From Sutterella sp. (GTDB lineage: Bacteria > Pseudomonadota > Gammaproteobacteria > Burkholderiales > Burkholderiaceae_F): 5,021 nucleotides of DNA. The position numbers and the translations under genes are program-made. Under the pieces are notes generated by a model. That model ran no database searches and was not told the origin of the DNA. It saw nothing but the letters and a program-made list of their open reading frames with translations. Positions 1 to 5,021 of the stretch are shown piece by piece. Every line of letters begins with the position of its first letter. Position 1 is the stretch's first letter. The DNA is taken from positions 1 through 5,021 of the forward strand of contig DNBE01000128.1 in NCBI GenBank assembly GCA_003543795.1, written 5' to 3'.

Positions 1-40
1 GCCCGTAAAACCCCGTCCTTCAGGGAGAGGAGGACGTCAA
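1..40 (+). mobile_element. Probable right end of an IS200/IS605-family element (omega RNA 3' end)
   Basis: Bases 11-40 closely match the right-end sequence I remember for many IS200/IS605 and IS1341-type transposons: a CCCCGTCCTTCAGGG core, then a G-rich segment, then GGACGTCAA. The terminal TCAA (37-40) is the right-end cleavage tetranucleotide known from IS608. The sequence can fold: CGTCCT at 14-19 pairs perfectly with AGGACG at 31-36, and a smaller imperfect CC/GG hairpin lies around TTCA (19-22). In TnpB-carrying members this segment is the 3' scaffold of the omega RNA, and the flanking DNA from base 41 acts as guide. The rest of the element, including any tnpB, would lie left of the window on the plus strand. 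The match is from memory and the strand is open for the alkA-like frame throughout, so chance similarity cannot be excluded. Confidence 0.55.
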
Positions 41-239
41 CCCAAATGCGTCTTGCGACGGACGTAGCTAATTGCTGCGAGACAATCGTTGCGGCTAGGC
101 CGTTAAATGCGTTTCGGGTAATTACGGGAGCACTTGAAAATTGAGCCGCAAGAAGCCTCATCGCGGCATCTTCGCGGCTCACATGTGTTAGCCCGATTTT
201 CCAAAACGAAACGTCTGTTAAACGAGCTTTCGCTGCCAT
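1..239 (-). CDS. AlkA-type DNA-3-methyladenine glycosylase, 5' part only, probably interrupted
   Basis: The minus-strand frame starts at ATG 239-237 and is open to the window edge (79 codons). Residues 12-66 fit the N-terminal half of short AlkA-like base-excision glycosylases: an FW pair at 12-13, helical stretches, then [20 protein letters not shown] (residues 45-64), which matches the family signature around IVxQQ, followed by IW (65-66). The family removes alkylated purines from DNA; the helix-hairpin-helix and catalytic aspartate would lie further on, outside the window. The start is supported by an AAGG 7 bases upstream and by the alignment of FW near the N terminus. It overlaps the cysS 3' end by 22 bases, so it is presumably co-transcribed. 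From codon 67 (junction 40/41) the sequence looks like a transposon end rather than AlkA, so the gene is probably broken; if that resemblance is chance, it is simply cut by the window edge. Confidence 0.75.
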   Translation of the reverse strand, partial: MAAKARLTDVSFWKIGLTHVSREDAAMRLLAAQFSSAPVITRNAFNGLAATIVSQQLATSVARRIWVDVLLSLKDGVLR

Positions 240-1630
240 TGCGTGCCTTGCGGCGTATCGATTAAAACAATCCCTTCTTTAAGAAGCGCGTTTCGAATCG
301 CGTCCGCTTTCGCGAAATCGCGAGCGGCTTTCGCGGCCGCGCGCTCGGCAATCGCGTTTTGAATATAAGCTTCGTCAACGCCTTGTGTCGCACCCTTTAA
401 AAAGGCTTGCGGGTCGCCTTGCAAAATGTTTAAAAAGGCGCCTAAGCCCTTTAGTTGCCTTGAAAGCGCGGGAGAGTTTTCACTACGAGCGGCAGTCGCT
501 AAATCAAACAAAACGGCTAAAGCCACGGGCACGTTAAAGTCATCGTCCATCGCTTCTTTAAAGCGCACCGCGTGCTTTTCGGTCATATCAAGCGGAAGTT
601 CGTCAGGCGTGACGTCGGCAAGCGTCTGATATAAGCGTCTTAGCCCCGCGTGAGCGTCGACAATGAGTTCGGGCGAAAACAAAATCGGGCTTCTGTAGTG
701 GGTACGCAGTAAGAAAAAGCGTAAGACTTGAGAGCCGTTTCCCGTTCCGAATTTCGCGTCCGTTTCGGCAATCGCGTCACGCACCGTCCAGAAGTTCCCT
801 AAAGACTTACTCATCTTTTCTTCGCGACCTTCGCGATTTAAAACGCGAAGCGGTCCCGTATGCATCCAAACGCGAGCGAAAGTCTTGCCGTTTGCGCCCT
901 CGCTTTGCGCGATTTCGTTTTCATGGTGCGGGAACATCAAGTCGGGGCCGCCCCCGTGAATGTCGAAAGTTTCGCCCAAATAGTGGCAACTCATAGCCGA
1001 ACATTCGATGTGCCAGCCCGGGCGCCCGCGCCCCCAAGGGGAATCCCATTGCGGTTCGCCGGGCTTTGCGGCTTTCCAAAGAACGAAATCCAAAGGATCG
1101 TTCTTACTCGTATCGGCCGCGATACGTTCACCTGCGATTAAATCGTCGATGGATTTCCCGGAAAGCTTTCCATATGACGGAAACTTACGAACGGCGTAAG
1201 CCACGTCTCCCGCCCCGGTTTTATAGGCTAAGCCCTTGGCTTCGAGTTTACCCACCAAATCGAGCATTTGCGGAATAAATTGCGTCGCGCGCGGTTCGGC
1301 GGTGGGGTCTAAACAGCCGAGCGCTCGCATATCTTCCTGCATAGCCTTAGCGAAGGTATCGGTTAACGCTTCGCACGTGATACCGCGTTCAGAGGCACGA
1401 CGGATGATTTTGTCGTCCACATCCGTGATATTGCGGATAAACGTCACGTCATAGCCCGAAGCTTCGAGCCAACGACGAATCACGTCAAAAGAAATGAACG
1501 TTCTGCCGTGACCGATATGGGTGTAGTCGTAGACCGTCACGCCGCAAACGTACATCTTGACCTTGTTCGGAGTCAGAGACGCAAACGGGGCTTTGGCGCG
1601 CGTGAGCGTCGAATAAATGCTAAGAGCCAT
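218..1630 (-). CDS. cysS: Cysteine--tRNA ligase (cysteinyl-tRNA synthetase)
   Basis: A full-length class I synthetase of 470 residues (E. coli CysS has 461). It charges tRNA-Cys with cysteine in the cytoplasm. The HIGH motif is at residues 38-41 and KMSKS at 272-276. The four zinc ligands known from E. coli CysS correspond to C29, C210, H235 and E239, all present in recognisable contexts ([19 protein letters not shown]). The C-terminal part (about 345-470) holds the helical DALR-type region with [11 protein letters not shown] at 361-371 and the [14 protein letters not shown] segment near 441-454. The start at 1630 is set by alignment of the N terminus with the family; no Shine-Dalgarno sequence is visible, and the 20 bases upstream are almost all pyrimidine. 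The 3' end overlaps the alkA-like gene. A terminator-like hairpin sits just upstream (separate entry). Confidence 0.97.
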   Translation of the reverse strand: MALSIYSTLTRAKAPFASLTPNKVKMYVCGVTVYDYTHIGHGRTFISFDVIRRWLEASGYDVTFIRNITDVDDKIIRRASERGITCEALTDTFAKAMQEDMRALGCLDPTAEPRATQFIPQMLDLVGKLEAKGLAYKTGAGDVAYAVRKFPSYGKLSGKSIDDLIAGERIAADTSKNDPLDFVLWKAAKPGEPQWDSPWGRGRPGWHIECSAMSCHYLGETFDIHGGGPDLMFPHHENEIAQSEGANGKTFARVWMHTGPLRVLNREGREEKMSKSLGNFWTVRDAIAETDAKFGTGNGSQVLRFFLLRTHYRSPILFSPELIVDAHAGLRRLYQTLADVTPDELPLDMTEKHAVRFKEAMDDDFNVPVALAVLFDLATAARSENSPALSRQLKGLGAFLNILQGDPQAFLKGATQGVDEAYIQNAIAERAAAKAARDFAKADAIRNALLKEGIVLIDTPQGTQWQRKLV

Positions 1631-1635
1631 AGTTT

Positions 1636-1670
1636 GAAAAAAGTAAAAAAAGCAGAACCCGAAGGTTCTG
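1636..1670 (-). terminator. Intrinsic terminator/attenuator-like hairpin just upstream of cysS
   Basis: On the minus strand CAGAACC and GGTTCTG (1670-1664 and 1659-1653) form a perfect 7-bp stem closed by a TTCG tetraloop, followed after one base by a run of seven T, then AC and six more T (to about 1636). This is the classical layout of a Rho-independent terminator, and it reads toward cysS, ending about 6 bases before its ATG. No minus-strand gene precedes it: the neighbour on that side is the divergent cyclophilin gene. It therefore either lies inside the cysS leader, where it could attenuate cysS, or stops antisense transcription coming from the cyclophilin region. CCCGA (1683-1679) could pair with TCGGG (1662-1658) and disrupt the stem, but only over 5 bp. 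The plus strand has no T-run after the stem. Confidence 0.6.
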
Positions 1671-1706
1671 TCGCGGTATCGGGAAATAAATTAAAATACG
1701 AGCCAC

Positions 1707-1712
1707 AGTATA
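1707..1712 (-). promoter_or_regulatory. Possible -10 box of the cysS promoter
   Basis: The minus strand reads TATACT here, one base from the sigma-70 consensus TATAAT. It would give a start near 1700 and a cysS leader of about 70 bases that contains the terminator-like hairpin. No good -35 box is seen at 16-18 bases; TTCATC at 18 bases matches only three positions of TTGACA. On the plus strand TAAAAT (1692-1697) is a comparably weak -10 candidate for the cyclophilin gene, so two divergent promoters may be packed into the same 20-30 bases. Inference from short motifs only. Confidence 0.3.
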
Positions 1713-1731
1713 CCGACTTTACGCGCCCAAG

Positions 1732-2349
1732 ATGAAAAACCGCCGACGCCTCGCGCTCTTAGCGCTCCCCGCTTTTGTGCCGATGAGCGGCCTTGCCGCT
1801 GCGAAAGCGACGATTCAGGGCAACAAAGCCAACCACAAAAGGAAAACCATGATTCGCTTTACGACCAATCTCGGTGTGATTGACATCGAACTTGATTACG
1901 AACACGCGCCCGTGACGGCCAAAAACTTCGAACGCTACGTCACCGACGGCTTTTATGACGGCACGATTTTCCATCGCGTCATCGCGGGCTTCATGATTCA
2001 AGGCGGCGGGTTCGAGCCCGGCATGCGTCAGAAGAAAACACGCGCCCCGATCGAAAACGAAGCCAATAACGGCTTACGTAACGACCGTTACACGATTGCC
2101 ATGGCTAGAACGAATGATCCGCACTCGGCAACCGCCCAATTTTTTATTAACGTCGCCGATAACGAATTCTTAAACCACACGGCGCCCACCCCTCAAGGTT
2201 GGGGATATGCCGTTTTCGGTCAGGTTGTCGCGGGTGAAAAGACGGTGGACGCCATCGCCGCGGTCAAAACGGACTCGAGAGGCTTTTATGGCGATGTCCC
2301 GGTCGATGACGTCATCATCACCAAAGCCGAACTTATCGAAAACCCCTGA
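1732..2349 (+). CDS. ppiB: Cyclophilin-type peptidyl-prolyl cis-trans isomerase (PpiB-like), two plausible starts
   Basis: Catalyses cis-trans isomerisation of proline peptide bonds. From residue 40 on it follows E. coli PpiB closely in both sequence and length (166 versus 164 residues). The active-site landmarks are [19 protein letters not shown] (residues 80-98), NEANNGLRN (109-117), [18 protein letters not shown] (124-141) and GWGYAVFG near 156-163. The internal ATG at 1849 has a strong ribosome binding site and gives the cytoplasmic PpiB-like form. The longer frame from ATG 1732 adds 39 residues that look like a signal peptide: MKNRRR, then a hydrophobic Leu/Ala-rich stretch (7-24, with two prolines) and an AKA cleavage-like motif at 24-26. 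It has no clear Shine-Dalgarno sequence. Which start is used, or whether both are, cannot be settled here. The stop overlaps the next start (TGATG). Confidence 0.93.
   Translation: MKNRRRLALLALPAFVPMSGLAAAKATIQGNKANHKRKTMIRFTTNLGVIDIELDYEHAPVTAKNFERYVTDGFYDGTIFHRVIAGFMIQGGGFEPGMRQKKTRAPIENEANNGLRNDRYTIAMARTNDPHSATAQFFINVADNEFLNHTAPTPQGWGYAVFGQVVAGEKTVDAIAAVKTDSRGFYGDVPVDDVIITKAELIENP
1837..1851 (+). promoter_or_regulatory. Strong internal ribosome binding site and alternative cyclophilin start
   Basis: AAAAGGA at 1837-1843 lies 5 bases before ATG 1849-1851, in frame with the upstream start at 1732. Translation from here gives [15 protein letters not shown]..., which lines up with the first residues of cytoplasmic PpiB. 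This is the best ribosome binding site seen for this gene and favours 1849 as the main start, with the upstream segment either untranslated leader or a secretory extension. Confidence 0.65.
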
Positions 2350-3122
2350 TGCCCGAACGGAAAGCGCCCGCGCCTTACGGCGTTCTCATCCTGACGCTAC
2401 CCGGCCAGGGCGCTCCTTATTCCCCGAAAGTTCCCCTTCACTACTTCGATAAAAATCGGGACGCGGGCGCCGTGCGCGACGCGCTCACGAAGTGGTTTAC
2501 CCTTTGGTCGATCGCGCTCGATACGGGGGTCGCGCCGAGCGGGTTTCTCGAAAATAACACGCGCGAAATCCCTTGGTGCGACGAAGTCCCCGAACACTTG
2601 CACGGGCCCCAAACGATTCCTTATTTCGCGACACACGCTAGCCGCGTCCTAGAGGCTCTAAAAACCTATCGTCCGCGTGTCATTATCGTTTTAAGCGCTT
2701 ATCTTTATGAAGCGCTCGGCACCGCACCCTTAAACCGCTTTGTGACAGAACTCTTGGGCCCTGCAAAAGGTCCCGCTCGTCGCATCACGACGATGCGACT
2801 AAAAGCGCTCGCGCAGTCCTTTGCCGAGTGCGAAATGGTGGTCCTTCCGACCCCTTCGAAAAATACAACCCCTGAGTTTGTTAAAAGCCTCGCTTTAGGC
2901 GTCAAAGACGCTTTTAAAAAAGCAGGGATTCCTTTTGAAGAAACGGCAACTTTGACGCTAGAGAAAGCCAGGCGCCTCGTTTATATCGACGAAGCAGCGA
3001 CGCTTCGCGCTTATGAACGAGAATTGGGCTTACGACCCGAAGAAGCCAAGCGCCTTTTAAAGCGCCTTGAGGGTGAAGTTTTCGAGCGCACTTCGCAACT
3101 TGATAAACCCCACCTTCTTTAA
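2349..3122 (+). CDS. Uncharacterised 257-residue protein, possibly uracil-DNA glycosylase-like fold
   Basis: I do not recognise this protein with certainty. Its ATG overlaps the cyclophilin stop by one base (TGATG), so translation is probably coupled. It has no signal peptide or membrane segment. Several features recall the uracil-DNA glycosylase superfamily: a hydrophobic strand ending in LPGQGAP (17-23), where Mug has GINPG; FLENNTREIPW (66-76), where family members have a TN..K.P strand; RPRVIIVLSAYLYEAL (108-123), like the PkvIvaLGktA segment; and MVVLPTPSKNTT (163-174), which resembles the LPNPSGLS motif of Mug. The usual catalytic Asn/Asp of the first motif and the His of HPS are not evident. 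The last 50 residues are charged and helical (EKARRL..., RPEEAKRLLKRLEGE) and could form a short coiled coil. A stop at 3120-3122 is followed by a terminator-like repeat. The function is unproven; a DNA glycosylase or a catalytically dead relative is the best guess. Confidence 0.85.
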   Translation: MPERKAPAPYGVLILTLPGQGAPYSPKVPLHYFDKNRDAGAVRDALTKWFTLWSIALDTGVAPSGFLENNTREIPWCDEVPEHLHGPQTIPYFATHASRVLEALKTYRPRVIIVLSAYLYEALGTAPLNRFVTELLGPAKGPARRITTMRLKALAQSFAECEMVVLPTPSKNTTPEFVKSLALGVKDAFKKAGIPFEETATLTLEKARRLVYIDEAATLRAYERELGLRPEEAKRLLKRLEGEVFERTSQLDKPHLL

Positions 3123-3130
3123 AAAAACAA

Positions 3131-3158
3131 GAATCCCTGATGAAATCATCAGGGATTC
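3131..3158. terminator. Shared terminator between convergent genes
   Basis: A perfect 13-bp inverted repeat (GAATCCCTGATGA at 3131-3143, its complement at 3146-3158, two-base centre) lies between the plus-strand 257-residue gene (ends 3122) and the minus-strand gltX (ends 3187). On the minus strand the stem is followed by TTG and a run of seven T, a strong Rho-independent terminator for the glnA-gltX transcript. On the plus strand only GTTTCT follows, with the A-run preceding the stem, so termination of the cyclophilin operon here is likely but weaker. Confidence 0.85.
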
Positions 3159-3186
3159 CGTTTCTAGGAAAATCGCCTTTTTGAAA

Positions 3187-4584
3187 TTAAAGGACGGATT
3201 TAAGGCGCTTGAGAACTTCGTCTTTCCCGATTAGGGCAAGCGTCGCGTCTAATTGGGGCGAAACTTTCCTCGCGTAAACAATCGCGCGAAGCGGATTAGC
3301 CACCACCCCGAACTTCACTTCGCAAGCGGTCGCGACTTCTTGCAAAAGGGCGTAAATATCGGCCGCCGCCCAATTCGTATCAACCGCTTTTTGCGCGAAA
3401 AGCTTCACGGCTTCTAGCGCTTTCGGGTCGGAAAGTGTCGGGGCCACGAGCTCTTGATCTAAATGCCACGGTTCATAAAAAGGTAGGCAAGCAATCGCTA
3501 AATCCTCGAGCGTTTCGGGGCGATTTTTCACAAGCGCGATCACGCTTTCGAGCGCGAGGGGAGAGCCGTCAACTTGAACGCCTTTTGCCTCAATTCTCGG
3601 GCGCGTTAAGCGCGCTAAACGCGCGTTATCGGCTTCTTGGATATATAAATGATTTAAGTGATTGAGCTTTTTAGGATCTAAGCGCGCGGGCGACTTCGAG
3701 CAATGCGCTAAATCAAACCATTGGGCAAGTTGCTCTTTGGTAAATTTCTCGTCATTACCGTGTCCCCAGCCTAAACGCGCCAAGTAGTTGACGAGCGCTT
3801 CGGGCAAATACCCTTTTTGCTCGTAATCCATGACCGAGGCATCCCCGTTTCGTTTCGAAAGCTTGATGCCGTCGGGCCCGTTAATTAGGGGCAAGTGCGC
3901 AAATTGCGGCACTTCGTAACCCAACGCCCGATAAAGATTGATTTGCCGAGGCGTGTTATTGATGTGATCTGCGCCGCGAACGACGTGACTTACCTTCATA
4001 TCCATGTCGTCGATCACGACCGCGAAGTTATAAGTCGGAATGCCGTTACGCATGATGATGAGGTCGTCAAGTTCGGTATTTTCGAAACTAATCGGCCCGT
4101 ACACCATATCGTCCCAAGCGACCGTCCCGGTATCTGGGTTTCTAAAGCGAATCACGGGCGTCACGCCTTCGGGGATGGGTTTCCCGACCGCGTTTTCAGG
4201 GCGCCAACGACCGTCGTAGCGAGGCTTTTCTTTACGGGCCATCTGTTCTTTGCGAAGGGCGTCAAGTTCTTCGGGCGTCGCGTAGCAGCGGTAGGCTAAG
4301 CCTTTCTCAAGCATATCGTCCACAACCTCGCGATAGCGATCTAAGCGATCCATCTGGTAGACGGGACCTTCGTCGTAGTCAAGCTCCAACCACTTCATCC
4401 CGTCCAAAATCACTTGGACGGCTTCTTTCGTGGAACGCACCTGGTCGGTATCTTCGATACGAAGTAAAAATTTACCGCCCACGAAATGGCGAGCGTAAGC
4501 CCAGCAATAAATCGCGGTACGAGCCGTCCCCAAGTGCATCATGCCCGTGGGAGAGGGCGCGATACGCGTACGAATTTCTTTCAT
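3187..4584 (-). CDS. gltX: Glutamate--tRNA ligase (glutamyl-tRNA synthetase)
   Basis: A complete class I bacterial GluRS of 465 residues (E. coli 471). It attaches glutamate to tRNA-Glu in the cytoplasm; some bacterial forms also charge tRNA-Gln. The ATP-site motif is PSPTGMMHLGT (10-20, HLGT in the HIGH position), LRIEDTD at 41-47 binds the substrate, and KLSKR is at 241-245. The anticodon-binding helical domain occupies about 300-465. The zinc-binding cluster of E. coli GluRS is degenerate: C100 remains, but the second Cys (CYC) is Ala102 and the later Cys of RYDGRC is Trp127, so this enzyme probably lacks that zinc. The ATG at 4584 is the first possible start because an in-frame TAA lies directly before it. 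The nearest good Shine-Dalgarno (GAGAAGGA, 4606-4599) is about 14 bases away, unusually far. It follows glnA by 23 bases without a terminator. Confidence 0.97.
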   Translation of the reverse strand: MKEIRTRIAPSPTGMMHLGTARTAIYCWAYARHFVGGKFLLRIEDTDQVRSTKEAVQVILDGMKWLELDYDEGPVYQMDRLDRYREVVDDMLEKGLAYRCYATPEELDALRKEQMARKEKPRYDGRWRPENAVGKPIPEGVTPVIRFRNPDTGTVAWDDMVYGPISFENTELDDLIIMRNGIPTYNFAVVIDDMDMKVSHVVRGADHINNTPRQINLYRALGYEVPQFAHLPLINGPDGIKLSKRNGDASVMDYEQKGYLPEALVNYLARLGWGHGNDEKFTKEQLAQWFDLAHCSKSPARLDPKKLNHLNHLYIQEADNARLARLTRPRIEAKGVQVDGSPLALESVIALVKNRPETLEDLAIACLPFYEPWHLDQELVAPTLSDPKALEAVKLFAQKAVDTNWAAADIYALLQEVATACEVKFGVVANPLRAIVYARKVSPQLDATLALIGKDEVLKRLKSVL

Positions 4585-4598
4585 TTAAAACCCAAAAA

Positions 4599-4606
4599 TC
4601 CTTCTC
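4599..4606 (-). promoter_or_regulatory. Distant ribosome binding site of gltX
   Basis: The minus strand reads GAGAAGGA, overlapping the space just after the glnA stop. Its spacing to the gltX ATG (4584) is 14 bases, beyond the usual 5-9. No closer start codon in frame exists, because a TAA precedes the ATG. A weaker GGG lies about 6 bases before the ATG. The arrangement is consistent with a ribosome reinitiating after glnA. Confidence 0.4.
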
Positions 4607-4607
4607 A

Positions 4608-5021
4608 TTAAAGTTTGAAATACATGTCGTATTCGGCTGGCGACACTTCCATCCTTAAGCGCGTGACTTCTTCGTCCTTCATCGCGATATAGGCTTCGAG
4701 CATATCGTCAGAGAAAACCCCGCCCTTCGTTAAGAAGTCGTGATCTGCTTCCAACGCTCTGAGCGCTTCGTCAAGAGAAGCCGAAATCGTCGCGATCTTG
4801 CGATTTTCTTCGGGCGGCAAATCGTAGAGGTTTTTGTCTGCCGCTTCGCCCGGATGAATTTGACGCGCGATACCGTCAAGGCCTGCCATCAGCATCGCGG
4901 AAAACGCGAGATAGGAATTAGCCATCGGATCGGGGAAACGGACTTCGACACGAATCGCTTTCGAATTGATCGCGTGCGGAATACGAATGGACGCCGAACG
5001 GTTACAAGCCGAATAGGCTAG
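4608..5021 (-). CDS. glnA: Glutamine synthetase type I, C-terminal part
   Basis: The last 137 codons of a gene that enters from the right edge; the frame is open to base 5021. It makes glutamine from glutamate, ammonia and ATP as a cytoplasmic dodecamer. The visible part begins within the active-site region ([15 protein letters not shown], where most family members read YSARNRSAS), continues through VRFPDP and [17 protein letters not shown], then [18 protein letters not shown]. The Tyr in NLYDLPPEE (codon at 4826-4824) is the adenylylation site of enterobacterial GlnA, so control by GlnE is possible. The end, EYDMYFKL, matches the usual C terminus. The internal Met at 4925 is not a start, since the homology continues upstream of it. 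gltX follows 23 bases downstream and is probably in the same operon. Confidence 0.96.
   Translation of the reverse strand, partial: LAYSACNRSASIRIPHAINSKAIRVEVRFPDPMANSYLAFSAMLMAGLDGIARQIHPGEAADKNLYDLPPEENRKIATISASLDEALRALEADHDFLTKGGVFSDDMLEAYIAMKDEEVTRLRMEVSPAEYDMYFKL

Noticed and set aside
860..1454. Several overlapping plus-strand open frames of 60-95 codons inside cysS
   Set aside because: They lie opposite a clearly conserved synthetase gene, have no binding sites or recognisable motifs, and reflect its codon bias on the other strand.
1653..1730. T-box riboswitch or Cys-codon leader peptide controlling cysS
   Set aside because: No T-box consensus, no specifier stem and no small frame with Cys codons is visible in the short leader.
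1508..1735. Small plus-strand gene spanning the cysS start and the divergent region
   Set aside because: Most of it is antisense to cysS and it crosses the terminator hairpin; no binding site or conserved motif supports it.
3895..4299. A 134-codon plus-strand open frame inside gltX
   Set aside because: It is antisense to the conserved GluRS catalytic domain and shows no protein-like domain or good start signal.
4608..4925. A free-standing 105-residue protein
   Set aside because: Glutamine synthetase similarity continues in the same frame upstream of this Met to the window edge, so it is only the gene's 3' part.
4740..5021. Plus-strand open frame running off the right edge
   Set aside because: It is antisense to the conserved C terminus of glutamine synthetase.

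Overview
The window is ordinary, densely packed bacterial chromosome, with all genes in a consistent codon style. The order cyclophilin / cysS / alkA-like gene resembles a gene neighbourhood I recall from Betaproteobacteria (Burkholderiales), and the style would suit the Sutterella/Parasutterella group. That placement comes from memory of gene order and protein flavour, not from a search.

Layout from left to right. Bases 1-40 closely resemble the right end of an IS200/IS605-family transposon (the 3' end of a TnpB-associated omega RNA, ending in TCAA). This end abuts, and apparently interrupts, the 5' part of a minus-strand gene for an AlkA-type DNA-3-methyladenine glycosylase (239 to beyond 1). 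That gene overlaps the end of cysS (cysteinyl-tRNA synthetase, 218-1630, minus) by 22 bases. A short divergent region (1631-1731) holds a terminator-like hairpin pointing at cysS and a possible cysS promoter. To the right, on the plus strand, lie a cyclophilin gene (1732-2349, with a strong second start at 1849) and a translationally coupled 257-residue protein (2349-3122). The latter is unfamiliar but carries traces of the uracil-DNA glycosylase-like fold. A perfect 13-bp inverted repeat (3131-3158) separates it from the convergent gltX (glutamyl-tRNA synthetase, 3187-4584, minus). gltX follows the 3' end of glnA (glutamine synthetase, 4608 to beyond 5021, minus) by 23 bases and is probably co-transcribed with it.

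Functionally the window combines tRNA charging (CysS, GltX), glutamine synthesis (GlnA, which shares glutamate as substrate with GltX), protein folding (cyclophilin) and probably DNA base-excision repair (AlkA-like and possibly the 257-residue protein). I see no CRISPR array, tRNA, rRNA or phage genes. I do not see a convincing new multi-gene system. The points most worth a second look are the apparent transposon end inside the alkA-like gene, the terminator placed just before the cysS start codon, the two-start cyclophilin and the unidentified coupled protein. No gene-free stretch exceeds 300 bases; the longest is the 101-base cysS/cyclophilin divergent region.
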